Of a stretch of DNA of 64,000 nt, positions 1-8,443 are shown piece by piece. The DNA lies in contig NZ_FNVV01000014.1 in NCBI RefSeq assembly GCF_900108345.1, positions 620,001 through 684,000 of the forward strand. Reading direction: 5' to 3'. The stretch comes from Bacteroides ndongoniae. Lineage in GTDB: Bacteria > Bacteroidota > Bacteroidia > Bacteroidales > Bacteroidaceae. The notes under the pieces are model-generated. The model made no database searches and was not told where the DNA came from. It was given only the letters and a program-made list of their open reading frames with translations. How positions within the stretch are numbered: position 1 is the stretch's first letter; each line of letters begins with the position of its first letter. The translations under genes and the position numbers were made by a program.

Positions 1-704
1 TGAGGCTCGACAGTTCTATATCCGTCCTCCTCGTCGAAGACGAACAGACCCTTGCCATGATCATCAAGGACACCCTCGAAGGTCAGGGGTTCCTTATCCA
101 TACCGCTGCAGATGGGGAAGAAGGCCTGCGCCTCTTTTTCGAGATTCACCCCGACGTAGTGGTAGCCGACATCATGATGCCCCGCATGGACGGCTTCGAA
201 ATGGTACGCCGTATCCGGCAAAGCGACCGCCGTACGCCTGTCATTTTCCTCACTGCCCGCTCGGCCGTAAACGATGTTGTCGAAGGCTTCGAACTGGGTG
301 CCAACGACTACTTGAAGAAACCATTCGGCATGCAGGAACTTATCATACGCATCAAGGCACTGGTAGGCCGTGCCTGCACCTACACAACAGCCGAAGTGGA
401 AGCCCCCTCCCTCTACCCGATTGGCAATTACCAGCTCGACATCCGACGTCAACTCCTCCTTCACGAAGGCGGCCAACAGGAACTGTCGCACCGTGAGACC
501 GAAATACTGCGCCGCCTCTGCCAGAACCGCAACTGTGTGGTGAACATGCGCGACATCCTCCTCGACCTCTGGGGTGATGACTCCTTCTTCAACCAACGAA
601 GCCTGCACGTCTTCATCACCAAACTGCGCCACAAACTGGCCAAGGACGAAAATATACGTATCATCAATGTACGCGGCATCGGATATAAACTGATTACCCA
701 ATAG
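1..704 (+). CDS. OmpR/PhoB-family response regulator (5' end at or just before window edge)
   Basis: Two-component response regulator that would be phosphorylated by a histidine kinase and bind DNA. The receiver domain begins at the window edge: codons from position 3 read RLDSSISVLLVEDEQ, giving the acidic pair, followed by the phospho-acceptor Asp in VVVADIMMPRMDG and the conserved Lys in KKPFG. The C-terminal half is a winged helix of OmpR/PhoB type ending in IINVRGIGYKLI. The in-frame ATG at 57 would remove the first beta strand and acidic pair, so it is not the start. Bases 1-2 are TG and in frame, so the true start may be an NTG codon straddling the window edge. The partner kinase is not in the window; it is probably upstream. 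Bacteroidetes regulators of this type (RprY-like) often pair with membrane kinases, but the target is unknown. Confidence 0.93.
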   Translation, partial: RLDSSISVLLVEDEQTLAMIIKDTLEGQGFLIHTAADGEEGLRLFFEIHPDVVVADIMMPRMDGFEMVRRIRQSDRRTPVIFLTARSAVNDVVEGFELGANDYLKKPFGMQELIIRIKALVGRACTYTTAEVEAPSLYPIGNYQLDIRRQLLLHEGGQQELSHRETEILRRLCQNRNCVVNMRDILLDLWGDDSFFNQRSLHVFITKLRHKLAKDENIRIINVRGIGYKLITQ

Positions 705-789
705 AAATGTCGCTAAGTCATCTTTCACGCAATATTGAAAAAACAGATAAATAGTCTTAAGACACGCGAAAGGGTCGGCAGAAAAGCAT

Positions 790-797
790 TATCTTTG
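790..797 (+). promoter_or_regulatory. Bacteroides -7 box TATCTTTG
   Basis: Exact TAnnTTTG match 25 bases before the ATG at 822. It lies inside the longer open frame starting at 735, so it argues that translation starts at 822. Confidence 0.6.
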
Positions 798-821
798 AAG
801 CAGACAAAATGTGTAGATAAA

Positions 822-1403
822 ATGAAACGTTTTTTATTTCTATTCACGATCATTGCCTTGTACAGCAGCATGGCCTTTGCCCAAAACGAAGTGGCAACCG
901 ATACGTTGCGCCAGGAGACAGGCAACATTCCCCCTGCTGAAGAGCAACTTCTACCCGACGGAACCCGAAACTACGGAGGCTTCCTGATAGATATGAACAG
1001 CCTGATCAAAATGCCGACTCCCGACCTGAGCAAGTCTTTCAAGATTGTCATTCCCAATGCAAGCAAAGACTACAGCCAGCTATTCCGGCTCAATCCGGAC
1101 GTCACCTACTCGTCGGGGCTTAGCAACATGTTCAGCAGCGGTTCGTCTTTCTATCTCAATCCTTTTGGTCTGAACTCTGTAGGCAGCCTGATGGACAACC
1201 TGCAAATGGGCAGCTTTAAACTGAAGAACGGCATGCGTATCAACACCTACGGCGAATACAACAAGGAAGGACGAAAGGTATTCAATCCTTCTGCCCTTCC
1301 CTGGGAAAAAAATAATTTTAAAGGTGCTTTCGAACTGAAATCGCAGGACGGTTCGTTCGGCTTCCGTATAGAAGTGCAGCAAGGACGAAACTCTCCTTAC
1401 TGA
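822..1403 (+). CDS. Secreted conserved hypothetical protein
   Basis: 193-residue protein that I cannot assign to a characterised family. The N-terminus MKRFLFLFTIIALYSSMAFAQ is a clear Sec signal peptide with a likely cleavage after AFA. The mature part has no cysteine cluster or recognisable catalytic motif; it contains a Gly/Ser/Asn-rich middle (SSGLSNMFSSGSSFYLNPFG) and ends with alternating polar/hydrophobic residues that look like beta strands. The frame is open from 735, but a sigma-ABfr -7 box sits at 790-797 and the signal peptide begins exactly at 822, so 822 is used. It follows the response regulator by 117 bases and has its own promoter. Probably periplasmic or outer-membrane associated; function unknown. 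Confidence 0.75.
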   Translation: MKRFLFLFTIIALYSSMAFAQNEVATDTLRQETGNIPPAEEQLLPDGTRNYGGFLIDMNSLIKMPTPDLSKSFKIVIPNASKDYSQLFRLNPDVTYSSGLSNMFSSGSSFYLNPFGLNSVGSLMDNLQMGSFKLKNGMRINTYGEYNKEGRKVFNPSALPWEKNNFKGAFELKSQDGSFGFRIEVQQGRNSPY

Positions 1404-1420
1404 CCCTCTGCCGACACTGC

Positions 1421-1972
1421 TCAATCAAGCGATACCCGAAGTCCCATCTCGTAAGCATTGCGCATGGCTTCGGGTTTTGTTTTTATCTCGCCCGGATGCC
1501 ATACCCCGCCACAGAACACGGTACCTTTCAGCATCGGATTTTCCAGACAATCGAGGAATCCGCTGAAACTGTCAACGATGCGTTCCATAATCGAAGGGTA
1601 GTCTTCGGCCGCGGTAGCGATAAAGTAGAATTCTTTGTTCTTCATTTCGGTATACGGACCGCAACAACGGTCTATCAGCGTCTTCATCTGCGCACTCATC
1701 GCATAAAAATAGACAGGAGTGCCCATTACAATCACGTCGGCTTCCAGCATTTTCTGAATCACTTCAGCCGCATCGTCTTTCTGCGGGCAGGGTTTCTTTT
1801 CGTAACTGCACACGCTGCATCCCAGACAAGGATGAATATTCTTGTCGCGCAAGAACACCTTTTCAACCTCGTTACCGCCTTCGATGGCTCCACGCATAAA
1901 CTCATCACAAAGCGTATCCGAATTTCCTCTCCGACGAGGACTGGATGATAAAATCAACACTTTTTTTGCCAT
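1421..1972 (-). CDS. NADPH-dependent FMN reductase / iron-sulfur flavoprotein family
   Basis: 183-residue flavodoxin-like protein. N-terminus VLILSSSPRRRGNSDTL is the FMN phosphate-binding loop of the NADPH-dependent FMN reductase superfamily. A cysteine cluster follows (CLGCSVCSYEKKPC, about residues 48-62), as in iron-sulfur flavoproteins and related multimeric flavodoxin WrbA-like proteins. The segment ADVIVMGTPVYFYAMSAQMK is the conserved flavin-binding strand and loop. Probably a cytoplasmic redox enzyme with FMN; electron donor and acceptor unknown. It is convergent with the secreted protein (17 bases between stops). The ATG at 1972 directly precedes the first beta strand. Confidence 0.88.
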   Translation of the reverse strand: MAKKVLILSSSPRRRGNSDTLCDEFMRGAIEGGNEVEKVFLRDKNIHPCLGCSVCSYEKKPCPQKDDAAEVIQKMLEADVIVMGTPVYFYAMSAQMKTLIDRCCGPYTEMKNKEFYFIATAAEDYPSIMERIVDSFSGFLDCLENPMLKGTVFCGGVWHPGEIKTKPEAMRNAYEMGLRVSLD

Positions 1973-2332
1973 TGCTTCTATATTTTAATGATTATGATAC
2001 ATTCGTTTTTCCATCCGACCAGCATCAGACAGATCTGTTATCTCCTCCCTCCAATGCACAAACAACCGGAAAAACACCTTGCAAAATAAGGAAGAAAAAT
2101 CTGTCAGCGCAACAAACTATTTACTGATTTCAGTACCAAAATTACAGAAGCGGGGTTATCAAAAATTAGCGGGACAGACTTTCCGTTATACTCAGGCATG
2201 GATTGCTCGCATTTACGGACCCAATCAGCTCCTCTGCAACCGTAACAAAGATAACAGAATCCGTAATAATGTTTATCCGGATACAGCCATAAGTCACTAT
2301 TTTTGCCGGCAGATATGACAACAGAATGACAC
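1973..2332. other. Intergenic region between divergent flavoprotein and AraC-type genes
   Basis: 360 bases with no credible coding frame. Short open frames on both strands (such as 2104-2469 minus) have no family features. Contains a -7 box at 2298-2305 and a small inverted repeat ATCCG...CGGAT around 2261-2284. No recognisable promoter for the flavoprotein on the minus strand. Confidence 0.5.
2298..2305 (+). promoter_or_regulatory. Bacteroides -7 box TATTTTTG
   Basis: Exact TAnnTTTG match 28 bases upstream of the ATG of the AraC-type gene. No convincing -33 element. Confidence 0.5.
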
Positions 2333-3115
2333 ATGCTGAAGCTAAAAAACATATATGAGTGTAACCTATGCCTGGGAAGCCGGACCTTGCATCCCGAAAT
2401 AAGCATTATCAATCTGTCGGACTCCTGCATGCAGCAAACAAGCATAAAGTTTGGAGTATATGCCATCATTCTGGCTGAGAAATGCGAAAAGAACCATTGC
2501 TGTTGCGGAAAAGGAAGCTGCGACTACTCGTATGCCACTATGATATTTTTGCCTCCCGAACAGACCTTCCGCATGGACAAGGAACACTCGCTTCCCTCGA
2601 AAGGTTATCTGCTCGTTTTTCAGCCCGACCAGTTCGACACATCACTGAGCAAACGAATCAAAAAATACTCGTTCTTCGACTACGCCAAGAGCGAGGCCCT
2701 GCACTTGTCCCAACGCGAAACCGAACAAATCGTATGCTGCCTCAGAAACCTCGAAAACGAGCTGCGCTATCCGGCCGACGTTCATAGCAGTGTCATCCTA
2801 TCGTACCACATCGAGTTGATGCTCGAATATTGCACACGCTATTACGAACGTCAGTTCATCACCCGCGACAACCAGAACAAAGCCATCGTCTGCAAAACCG
2901 AAAGATGGATTGACCGCTACACCGAAGGCTGTCATCCGGATAAGATACAGGTCCCTCCTCCGACCACCTGCGCCGCCACCCTGAAACTGTCAGCAGCCTA
3001 TTTCAATGACTTGCTGAAGTTCGAAACCGGAAAAAACTGGAATGAATATTTCCAACTATATCTGCACGAAAAAGAGCAGACAAACGCCATCCATCACGCT
3101 GTAGGCTTAATCTAA
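2333..3115 (+). pseudogene. AraC-family regulator truncated in its DNA-binding domain
   Basis: 260-residue protein related to Bacteroides AraC-type regulators. The N-terminal sensory region includes the typical GYLLVFQPDQFDTSLSKRIK and YSFFDYAKSEALHLSQRE blocks. The first helix-turn-helix is present (CAATLKLSAAYFNDLL) with the linker FETGKNWNEYFQLYLHEK. The frame then ends after NAIHHAVGLI, where family members have the second helix-turn-helix (the SEIAYRLGF-type segment). The 3' end overlaps the convergent helicase gene by 9 bases, so the missing part cannot simply be out of frame downstream. AraC proteins normally need both helix-turn-helix motifs, so this is probably a decayed regulator or a ligand-binding remnant. 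A promoter is still present at 2298-2305. Confidence 0.7.
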
Positions 3116-5278
3116 CGAAAGCGCATCATCGGGCATTCCCTGTTCTCTCCGATAAGCCTTCACCATCTCCAGAATAGCATCTCCGTGCTTTTCAACCCCT
3201 TTCTTGCCCATGTACGGAATGCACAGCAACGAGGCTTCATCAGTAGGCAGCAGGTTGCTGATTCCCAATATTGCTTTCTGCTGCAGCACCGTATATACCG
3301 GCATCCCCTGCTTGCCCGCTTCGGCATTGCGCCATGCCACCAGGCGGTTGTACAGCTCCGGATGAAGAATATCGGCAGGCACATCGGCTTTTCCGCCTCC
3401 GGCAGCTGCCTTCTGTCTGCCTTTAGCCGCCTGCTTGCCGGCTGCCTGTTGAAGGTCTGTGATGGACAACAGTGCTTTCTGCTTCAGATACGGTGCTGTA
3501 TGAAAACCCTCCTGAACGACAAACTTCAGCAATCCTGTTTTTTGCAATATACCCTCCACCAGTTCATCTGCTGCATCGCGCAGTTTTTTCTTCAGTTCTT
3601 TGTTGTCCGATTGCAGTATCAGGTTCTTCCGAAGTTCCTCCAGCGGCTGAAGCTGCTCACCAAAGTACAAGGCAGCCTGATGAATGCGTTCCTGCAGATG
3701 CTGGTCCGTCATATAATCGACGGAGGCACCTACCAGACGCGTGTACTGCTGCTTAAACTTCTGCCCCACCATCACCACTTTTTCATGTACCTGCTCCACC
3801 ACCTCTTTATAGGAAGCAAGCTGTTTGGGATAAAGTTTATACAAGTGCTCGTCTATCAGACGCACATACTTGCGCAAGCTTTGCTCCAGCGGGAAGAAGT
3901 CGAACAACCCCGTCAGCAGTTCCAGAAAATAAGCCTGTTGCAGCGTATGTACCCGCATCGCATCCGGACGACTGTCACGGGCTTTCAATGTAAAGGCTTC
4001 TACCGCCTCGTCATTGATAATGGCCCGTTCCGACAACGGAGCACTCAACACCACGCCTTCCAGCGTGCGGCAACGACTCAAAGCCACATAAGCCTGTCCG
4101 TGGGCAAACGATGCACTGGCATCAATCACCGCTCGGTCGAAAGTCAATCCCTGACTCTTATGAATCGTGATGGCCCATGCCAGCTTTACAGGATATTGCT
4201 TGAATGTTCCTTCAATGTCCTCGGTGATCTCTTTTGTCTCTTCGTCGAGCACATATTTCGCATTGGCCCATTCTTCTTCCTGCAATACAAAAGGTTGCGG
4301 ATTCTCCAGCGTACGCACAACAATGCCCTGCTGCGAAATATCCGTCACTTCGCCGATCATACCGTTGTAATAACGGTGTTCGCCCGACGTATCGTTCTTC
4401 ACAAACATGATCTGGGCATTCTTTTTCAGCTCCAGCAGTTCGTCGGTAGGATAAGAATATTCGGGAAACTTGCCATCGATGGTAGCACGATAAGTATATA
4501 CCCTCCCGGGCAGTTGTTCCAGCTCGTGCTCGTTGATGCGCTGTGCCTGATAGTTATGGGTCACCAGCCGGATGTATCCGTCCTCTTTCTGCGGATGAAA
4601 ATCAGGAATATACCGACGGTTCAACACATCGAGCACATCCTTGTCGCAACGGTTCTCGCGAATGCGGTTCAGCAGTTCCAGAAAATCTCCGTCGCTCTGA
4701 CGGTATACTTTCTGCAACTCGATGGTGCAATATTCGGTCTGTTTCAGCGCATGGCTCGAAAAGAAGTAAGGCGTGTCGTAGAACCTGCCCAGCAGTTGCC
4801 ATTCGTCCTCTTTCACCACCGGCGACAACTGTTGCAAGTCGCCTATCATCAGCAGCTGTACGCCACCAAACGGTTTTGTCCGGTCGCGAAAACGGCGCAG
4901 CACATTGTCAATGGCATCCAGCAAGTCGGCACGTACCATACTGATTTCATCGATCACCAGCAAGTCGATGCTGCGCATGATGTTCAGCTTTTCTTTCCCG
5001 AAGCGGAAACGGTACGAAGCCTTTCCGTCGGCATTGAAAGAAGTTTCGGGCACGTAAGGCGCAAACGGAAGCTGGAAAAAGGAATGGATGGTCACCCCTC
5101 CGGCATTGATGGCGGCTATCCCCGTAGGAGCCAGCACGATCATCCGCTTCGGGCTGTCTTCCTTCAGTTTCCTTAAAAACGTCGTCTTCCCCGTACCCGC
5201 CTTTCCTGTAAGAAAAAGATGAGTACCGGTATTTTCAATAAACTCCCATGCCAATGCCAATTCCTGATTCTGCTCCAT
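3107..5278 (-). CDS. Pif1/RecD-like superfamily 1 helicase with C-terminal HRDC domain
   Basis: 723-residue AAA/SF1B helicase. Walker A GKAGTGKTTFLRKL is at about residues 25-38, followed by the Pif1-typical VLAPTGIAAINAGGVTIHSFF block. Walker B is LLVIDEISMVRADLLD and motif III is VQLLMIGDLQQLSPVV. Motif V/VI regions include AITIHKSQGLTFD and AYVALSRCRTLEGVVL. The last about 80 residues (LHPELYNRLVAWRNAEA to DAILEMVKAY) form an HRDC-like nucleic-acid-binding domain as in RecQ helicases, preceded by a low-complexity KQAAKGRQKAAAGGGK linker. Expected role: 5'-3' DNA unwinding in repair, replication-fork or G-quadruplex processing. The extension is long compared with minimal bacterial Pif1 proteins (about 430 residues). 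The gene is single and convergent with the truncated AraC gene. Confidence 0.92.
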   Translation of the reverse strand: MEQNQELALAWEFIENTGTHLFLTGKAGTGKTTFLRKLKEDSPKRMIVLAPTGIAAINAGGVTIHSFFQLPFAPYVPETSFNADGKASYRFRFGKEKLNIMRSIDLLVIDEISMVRADLLDAIDNVLRRFRDRTKPFGGVQLLMIGDLQQLSPVVKEDEWQLLGRFYDTPYFFSSHALKQTEYCTIELQKVYRQSDGDFLELLNRIRENRCDKDVLDVLNRRYIPDFHPQKEDGYIRLVTHNYQAQRINEHELEQLPGRVYTYRATIDGKFPEYSYPTDELLELKKNAQIMFVKNDTSGEHRYYNGMIGEVTDISQQGIVVRTLENPQPFVLQEEEWANAKYVLDEETKEITEDIEGTFKQYPVKLAWAITIHKSQGLTFDRAVIDASASFAHGQAYVALSRCRTLEGVVLSAPLSERAIINDEAVEAFTLKARDSRPDAMRVHTLQQAYFLELLTGLFDFFPLEQSLRKYVRLIDEHLYKLYPKQLASYKEVVEQVHEKVVMVGQKFKQQYTRLVGASVDYMTDQHLQERIHQAALYFGEQLQPLEELRKNLILQSDNKELKKKLRDAADELVEGILQKTGLLKFVVQEGFHTAPYLKQKALLSITDLQQAAGKQAAKGRQKAAAGGGKADVPADILHPELYNRLVAWRNAEAGKQGMPVYTVLQQKAILGISNLLPTDEASLLCIPYMGKKGVEKHGDAILEMVKAYRREQGMPDDALSLD

Positions 5279-5340
5279 GACCGTATGCGTATTTTCAATT
5301 GGGGGTAAAGATAAATAAAAAAGCCTATATTCCTACACCG

Positions 5341-5403
5341 AAAGAGGCACTTTACGATCGTAAAGAGGGAGTTTAGGGAGGGAAAGAGGGACTTTAGGGA
5401 GAC
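5341..5403. repeat. Three 21-bp tandem repeats with embedded 16-bp palindrome
   Basis: Units start at 5341, 5362 and 5383, each opening with AAAGAGG followed by G/C-A-G/C-TTTA. The junction of units 1 and 2 forms a perfect 16-bp palindrome CTTTACGATCGTAAAG (5350-5365). It lies between the divergent helicase gene and the 5544 gene, about 110 bases upstream of the latter's -7 box, so it could be a stacked operator. No known regulator is recognised. Confidence 0.6.
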
Positions 5404-5509
5404 CTTTCTGCCACATACTGACAGGACGAGGTTCTAAGCACCCGCCAAATTCCGTAAAAAAGGTATCTTTCCCCCACTTATGATTACAAAATCTACGCTT
5501 CACCTGACG

Positions 5510-5517
5510 TACTTTTG
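5510..5517 (+). promoter_or_regulatory. Bacteroides -7 box TACTTTTG
   Basis: Exact TAnnTTTG match 27 bases before the ATG at 5544. Confidence 0.6.
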
Positions 5518-5543
5518 TATCAGATAGAAAACGAGAGAAAGCG

Positions 5544-6695
5544 ATGAAAAAGATAATGAGAATGATTGCCTTTGCATTGGCGGGCAGTTTGCCTGCGATG
5601 GCACAAACAACGGAGAGCCATATGGACAGAATTGAAGTTTGCAAACAGAATTATCACACACTGTTCGGCGGTGAAGCACTGACCGGACAGGGAACGGACC
5701 CGGAAATGATGGACATCCTGCAAAAGTTTATCTTTGGAGAAGTATTCCAGACAGGCAACCTGACATTGAAACAGCGGGAGATGATCACCTGCATCACCCT
5801 TGCCACTATGCAAACCCTTCCTCAGCTAAAAGCACATGCCGAAGCGGCTCTCAATGTTGGTGTCACTCCCGAAGAGCTTCGCGAAGTAATGTATCTCACA
5901 GCTCCCTTTATCGGCTTCCCGAAGATGCTGAATGCAGTGGGTACTGTGAACGAAGTATTCAAGGAACGCGAAATTTCCTTACCGATAGAGAAACAGGGAA
6001 CCGTAACGGAGAACAACCGACACGAAAGAGGCAAAACGATTCAGAACAGACTTTATCCCGGCGGCATTGCCTCGGTGATGGAAGGATTGCCCGCAGATAT
6101 GGGCAAGCACGTGGAGCGGTTTCTGACAGACTATTTCTTTGGCGAAATATACAGCCGTGGCGCACTCGACTTGCAGACACGCGAACTATTAGGTTATTGC
6201 GTTCTGACCACACTCGAAGCTGAAAGTCAGTTACATTCGCATTATCACGGCAATATCAATGTGGGCAACACACCCGAAACGTTGACTGCCGCAGTCATTC
6301 AGTGTCTGCCATACATCGGTTTTCCTGCCGCTATCAAAGCTTTGCGCATCATTAAACAGGAATATGGCCAACCTGTCTCTACCGGAAACAAGTTGGTGCG
6401 CCTTTCAAAAATAACCGTTGACCCGGCACAGATTGATGCTTATAACGCTTTTCTGAAAGAAGAGATAGAAGCCTCGATGCGTCTGGAACCAGGCGTACTG
6501 ACGCTCTACGCCACAGCCGAGAAAGAAGCCCCACACCAAGTGACCATTTTGGAAATCTATGCCGACCAGACTGCATACGAAAGTCATCTGAAAACGCCCC
6601 ATTTCCAGAAATACAAGCAAGGAACACTGTCGATGGTGAAAGAACTGGAACTGATAGACGTGGAACCGCTGATACCTGATTTAAAAATCAAGTGA
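5544..6695 (+). CDS. Exported carboxymuconolactone decarboxylase (x2) - antibiotic biosynthesis monooxygenase fusion
   Basis: 383-residue three-domain protein with a signal peptide (MKKIMRMIAFALAGSLPAMAQ). Domain 1 (about 40-145) has the family pattern KQREMITCITLATM...KAHAEAALNVGVTPEELREV...PFIGFPKMLNA. Domain 2 (about 180-285) repeats it: LQTRELLGYCVLTT...SHYHGNINVGNTPETL...PYIGFPAAIKA. Neither domain shows an AhpD-type CxxC pair, so peroxidase activity is not indicated. Domain 3 (about 290-375) is an antibiotic biosynthesis monooxygenase fold: VRLSKITVDPAQIDAYNAFL and an H-bearing THFQKYK-like end (TPHFQKYKQGT). Likely an oxidative-metabolism or quinone/aldehyde-handling protein outside the cytoplasm; the substrate is unknown. 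The flavodoxin lipoprotein follows 32 bases downstream, presumably in the same transcript. Confidence 0.87.
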   Translation: MKKIMRMIAFALAGSLPAMAQTTESHMDRIEVCKQNYHTLFGGEALTGQGTDPEMMDILQKFIFGEVFQTGNLTLKQREMITCITLATMQTLPQLKAHAEAALNVGVTPEELREVMYLTAPFIGFPKMLNAVGTVNEVFKEREISLPIEKQGTVTENNRHERGKTIQNRLYPGGIASVMEGLPADMGKHVERFLTDYFFGEIYSRGALDLQTRELLGYCVLTTLEAESQLHSHYHGNINVGNTPETLTAAVIQCLPYIGFPAAIKALRIIKQEYGQPVSTGNKLVRLSKITVDPAQIDAYNAFLKEEIEASMRLEPGVLTLYATAEKEAPHQVTILEIYADQTAYESHLKTPHFQKYKQGTLSMVKELELIDVEPLIPDLKIK

Positions 6696-6727
6696 TACTA
6701 CAATATTATTTCAAAAACAATCAAGTT

Positions 6728-7294
6728 ATGAGGAAAATTATCTTAGCATTGGCGGCGATCATGACTCTGAGCCTTGTCGCTTGCGCCCAAAACAAAGGAG
6801 GAAAACGTATGCAAACTGAAAGAAAAACATTGGTGGTGTATTTCTCTGCTACCGGCACCACTGCCAACGCTGCCCGCACAATTGCGGATGTCACCGGCGG
6901 CACACTGCATGAAATTGTTCCCCAACAATCCTACACCTCCGACGACCTTGACTGGAACAACAAGCAGTCGCGCAGCTCTGTAGAGATGAACAATCCGAAA
7001 GCCCGCCCGGCGTTGAAAGAAACGCAGACAGATGTCAGCAAGTATGATGTCGTCTTCATCGGCTATCCCATTTGGTGGAATCAAGCGCCGCGAATCATCA
7101 ATACCTTTATCGAAAGCCACTCATTGAAAGGCAAAACGCTGATACCCTTTGCCACATCCGGAGGAAGCGGAATAAACAACAGCGTAAAGGAGCTGAGGAA
7201 GGCCTATCCTGATTTGCTTTGGCAAAATGGCAAACTGCTGAACAGTACCAGCCGTAATGCCATTCAGAGTTGGGTCGAGAATGTAATGAAGTGA
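6728..7294 (+). CDS. Flavodoxin-family lipoprotein
   Basis: 188-residue protein. MRKIILALAAIMTLSLVACAQ is a lipoprotein signal with lipobox LVAC, so the protein should be lipid-anchored. The body is a flavodoxin: FMN-binding loop VVYFSATGTTANAARTIA, VFIGYPIWWNQAPRIINTFI and the FATSGGSGINNS loop. The frame is open from 6692, but a start there would add MILQYYFKNNQV before the signal peptide and overlap the upstream stop; 6728 is preferred. A flavodoxin outside the cytoplasm, next to an exported carboxymuconolactone-decarboxylase fusion, suggests an envelope redox unit. The electron donor is not evident. Confidence 0.88.
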   Translation: MRKIILALAAIMTLSLVACAQNKGGKRMQTERKTLVVYFSATGTTANAARTIADVTGGTLHEIVPQQSYTSDDLDWNNKQSRSSVEMNNPKARPALKETQTDVSKYDVVFIGYPIWWNQAPRIINTFIESHSLKGKTLIPFATSGGSGINNSVKELRKAYPDLLWQNGKLLNSTSRNAIQSWVENVMK

Positions 7295-7446
7295 CCGAAG
7301 AGGGTTTAAGGTATCAGAAAAGAACTCTTTACTGCGTCTTTAAGAGTACAGGAATTGTCAATATACGAAGCTGATGCCATCTCCCCAATGACACGGTTTT
7401 CAATGAACTTCGCACCTACAGACACAACATAGCAACCTGTAGAAAA

Positions 7447-7490
7447 AAATCGGGTGGAGACGTCTCATTCGGAACATCCCCACCCGATTT
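7447..7490. terminator. Bidirectional intrinsic terminator between flavodoxin and atp operon
   Basis: 11-bp perfect stem AAATCGGGTGG (7447-7457) with CCACCCGATTT (7480-7490), T-rich on the plus strand downstream and A-rich upstream. It sits in the convergent gap, so it can end both the flavodoxin transcript and the atp operon. Confidence 0.8.
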
Positions 7491-7522
7491 ATTTTTCTGT
7501 TTCCTTCAACCTTCGGCCTTTT

Positions 7523-8410
7523 TTACTTCAAGCTACCGCCAATGATGTCCAGCAACTCGTTCGTAATGGCCTGTTGACGGCTCTTGTTGTACTGCTTCGT
7601 CAGGTCTTGTATCAACTCGTTGGCATTGTCTGTTGCGGCCTGCATGGCCAACATACGTGCCGCGTGTTCGGAAGCATTGGAGTCGAGCAGAACGGTGTAA
7701 ATCTTCTGACTTAAAACCTTAGGCAAGAGGTTGGTTACCAGCTCGGCAACCGAAGGCTCTACGATATAGTCGTTGTTGAACCGGTTCTCCTTCACCTTGT
7801 CGCCCCCCGCTTCCTGTCGGATTTTCTCCAGATCAATGGGCAGATAGTTCTCGTACATCAAGACCTGAGATCCGGTCGACTTGAAGTGATGGTACACCAG
7901 TTCTACCTGATCGATCTCCTTCTGGATGAACTGCTCCATCAGCGTTGCGGCCAGTTGCGAAGCATCGGCATACGAAGGACGGTCGCACATGGGCTGATAC
8001 GTGCCTTGTGGTACATATCCCAACTTCTTTACGGCTTCTTCCACCTTCTTCCCTACTGGGTAAATCAGGATATTCTCCTTGCCCAATGCCTGATATTCCT
8101 CCAACCGGTGTTCCAACATCTTAACGACGTTGGAGTTGAAAGCACCACACAGCGAAGTATTGGACGAAAATACCACAATGGCAACCCGAGCTACAGGGCG
8201 CACTTCTGTATAGAGCGATTCGAACGAGACATCTGTACTTAAAAAATTAGTCAGAATCTCATTCAGTTTCCGCTGATAAGGCAGCATATTCTCTATCCGT
8301 CCCTGCGCTTTATGAAGTTTGGCCGAAGCCACCATCTTCATAGCCGAAGTAATCTGGCGGGTACTTTTGACCGAACTTATTCTATTTTTTACCTCTTTCA
8401 GTGAAGCCAT
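7523..8410 (-). CDS. atpG: F1Fo ATP synthase gamma subunit
   Basis: 295-residue central-stalk subunit. N-terminal helix MASLKEVKNRISSVKSTRQI and the C-terminal helix AANDN-type region (QAATDNANELIQDLTKQYNK SRQQAITNELLDI) are the conserved coiled coil that rotates inside alpha3beta3. Last gene of the operon, 33 bases after atpA and followed by a terminator at 7447-7490. Length and both conserved ends are normal. Confidence 0.97.
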   Translation of the reverse strand: MASLKEVKNRISSVKSTRQITSAMKMVASAKLHKAQGRIENMLPYQRKLNEILTNFLSTDVSFESLYTEVRPVARVAIVVFSSNTSLCGAFNSNVVKMLEHRLEEYQALGKENILIYPVGKKVEEAVKKLGYVPQGTYQPMCDRPSYADASQLAATLMEQFIQKEIDQVELVYHHFKSTGSQVLMYENYLPIDLEKIRQEAGGDKVKENRFNNDYIVEPSVAELVTNLLPKVLSQKIYTVLLDSNASEHAARMLAMQAATDNANELIQDLTKQYNKSRQQAITNELLDIIGGSLK

Positions 8411-8443
8411 TTCTTGATGTTTTGAATGTTGAACTTATTACGG

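Noticed and set aside
57..62. ATG at 57 as start of the response regulator
   Set aside because: The 18 codons before it encode the first strand and acidic pair of the receiver domain (VLLVEDE), so the gene starts at or before the window edge.
735..821. Upstream extension of the secreted protein gene
   Set aside because: Contains the -7 promoter box at 790-797 and precedes the signal peptide; not translated.
2104..2469. 121-codon minus-strand frame in the gap before the AraC-type gene
   Set aside because: Overlaps the AraC-type gene, has no promoter or ribosome-binding site, and a random-looking composition.
3185..5176. Long open frame (663 codons) on the plus strand
   Set aside because: Lies entirely opposite the helicase gene, whose motifs are complete; the translation has no recognisable domain and skewed composition.
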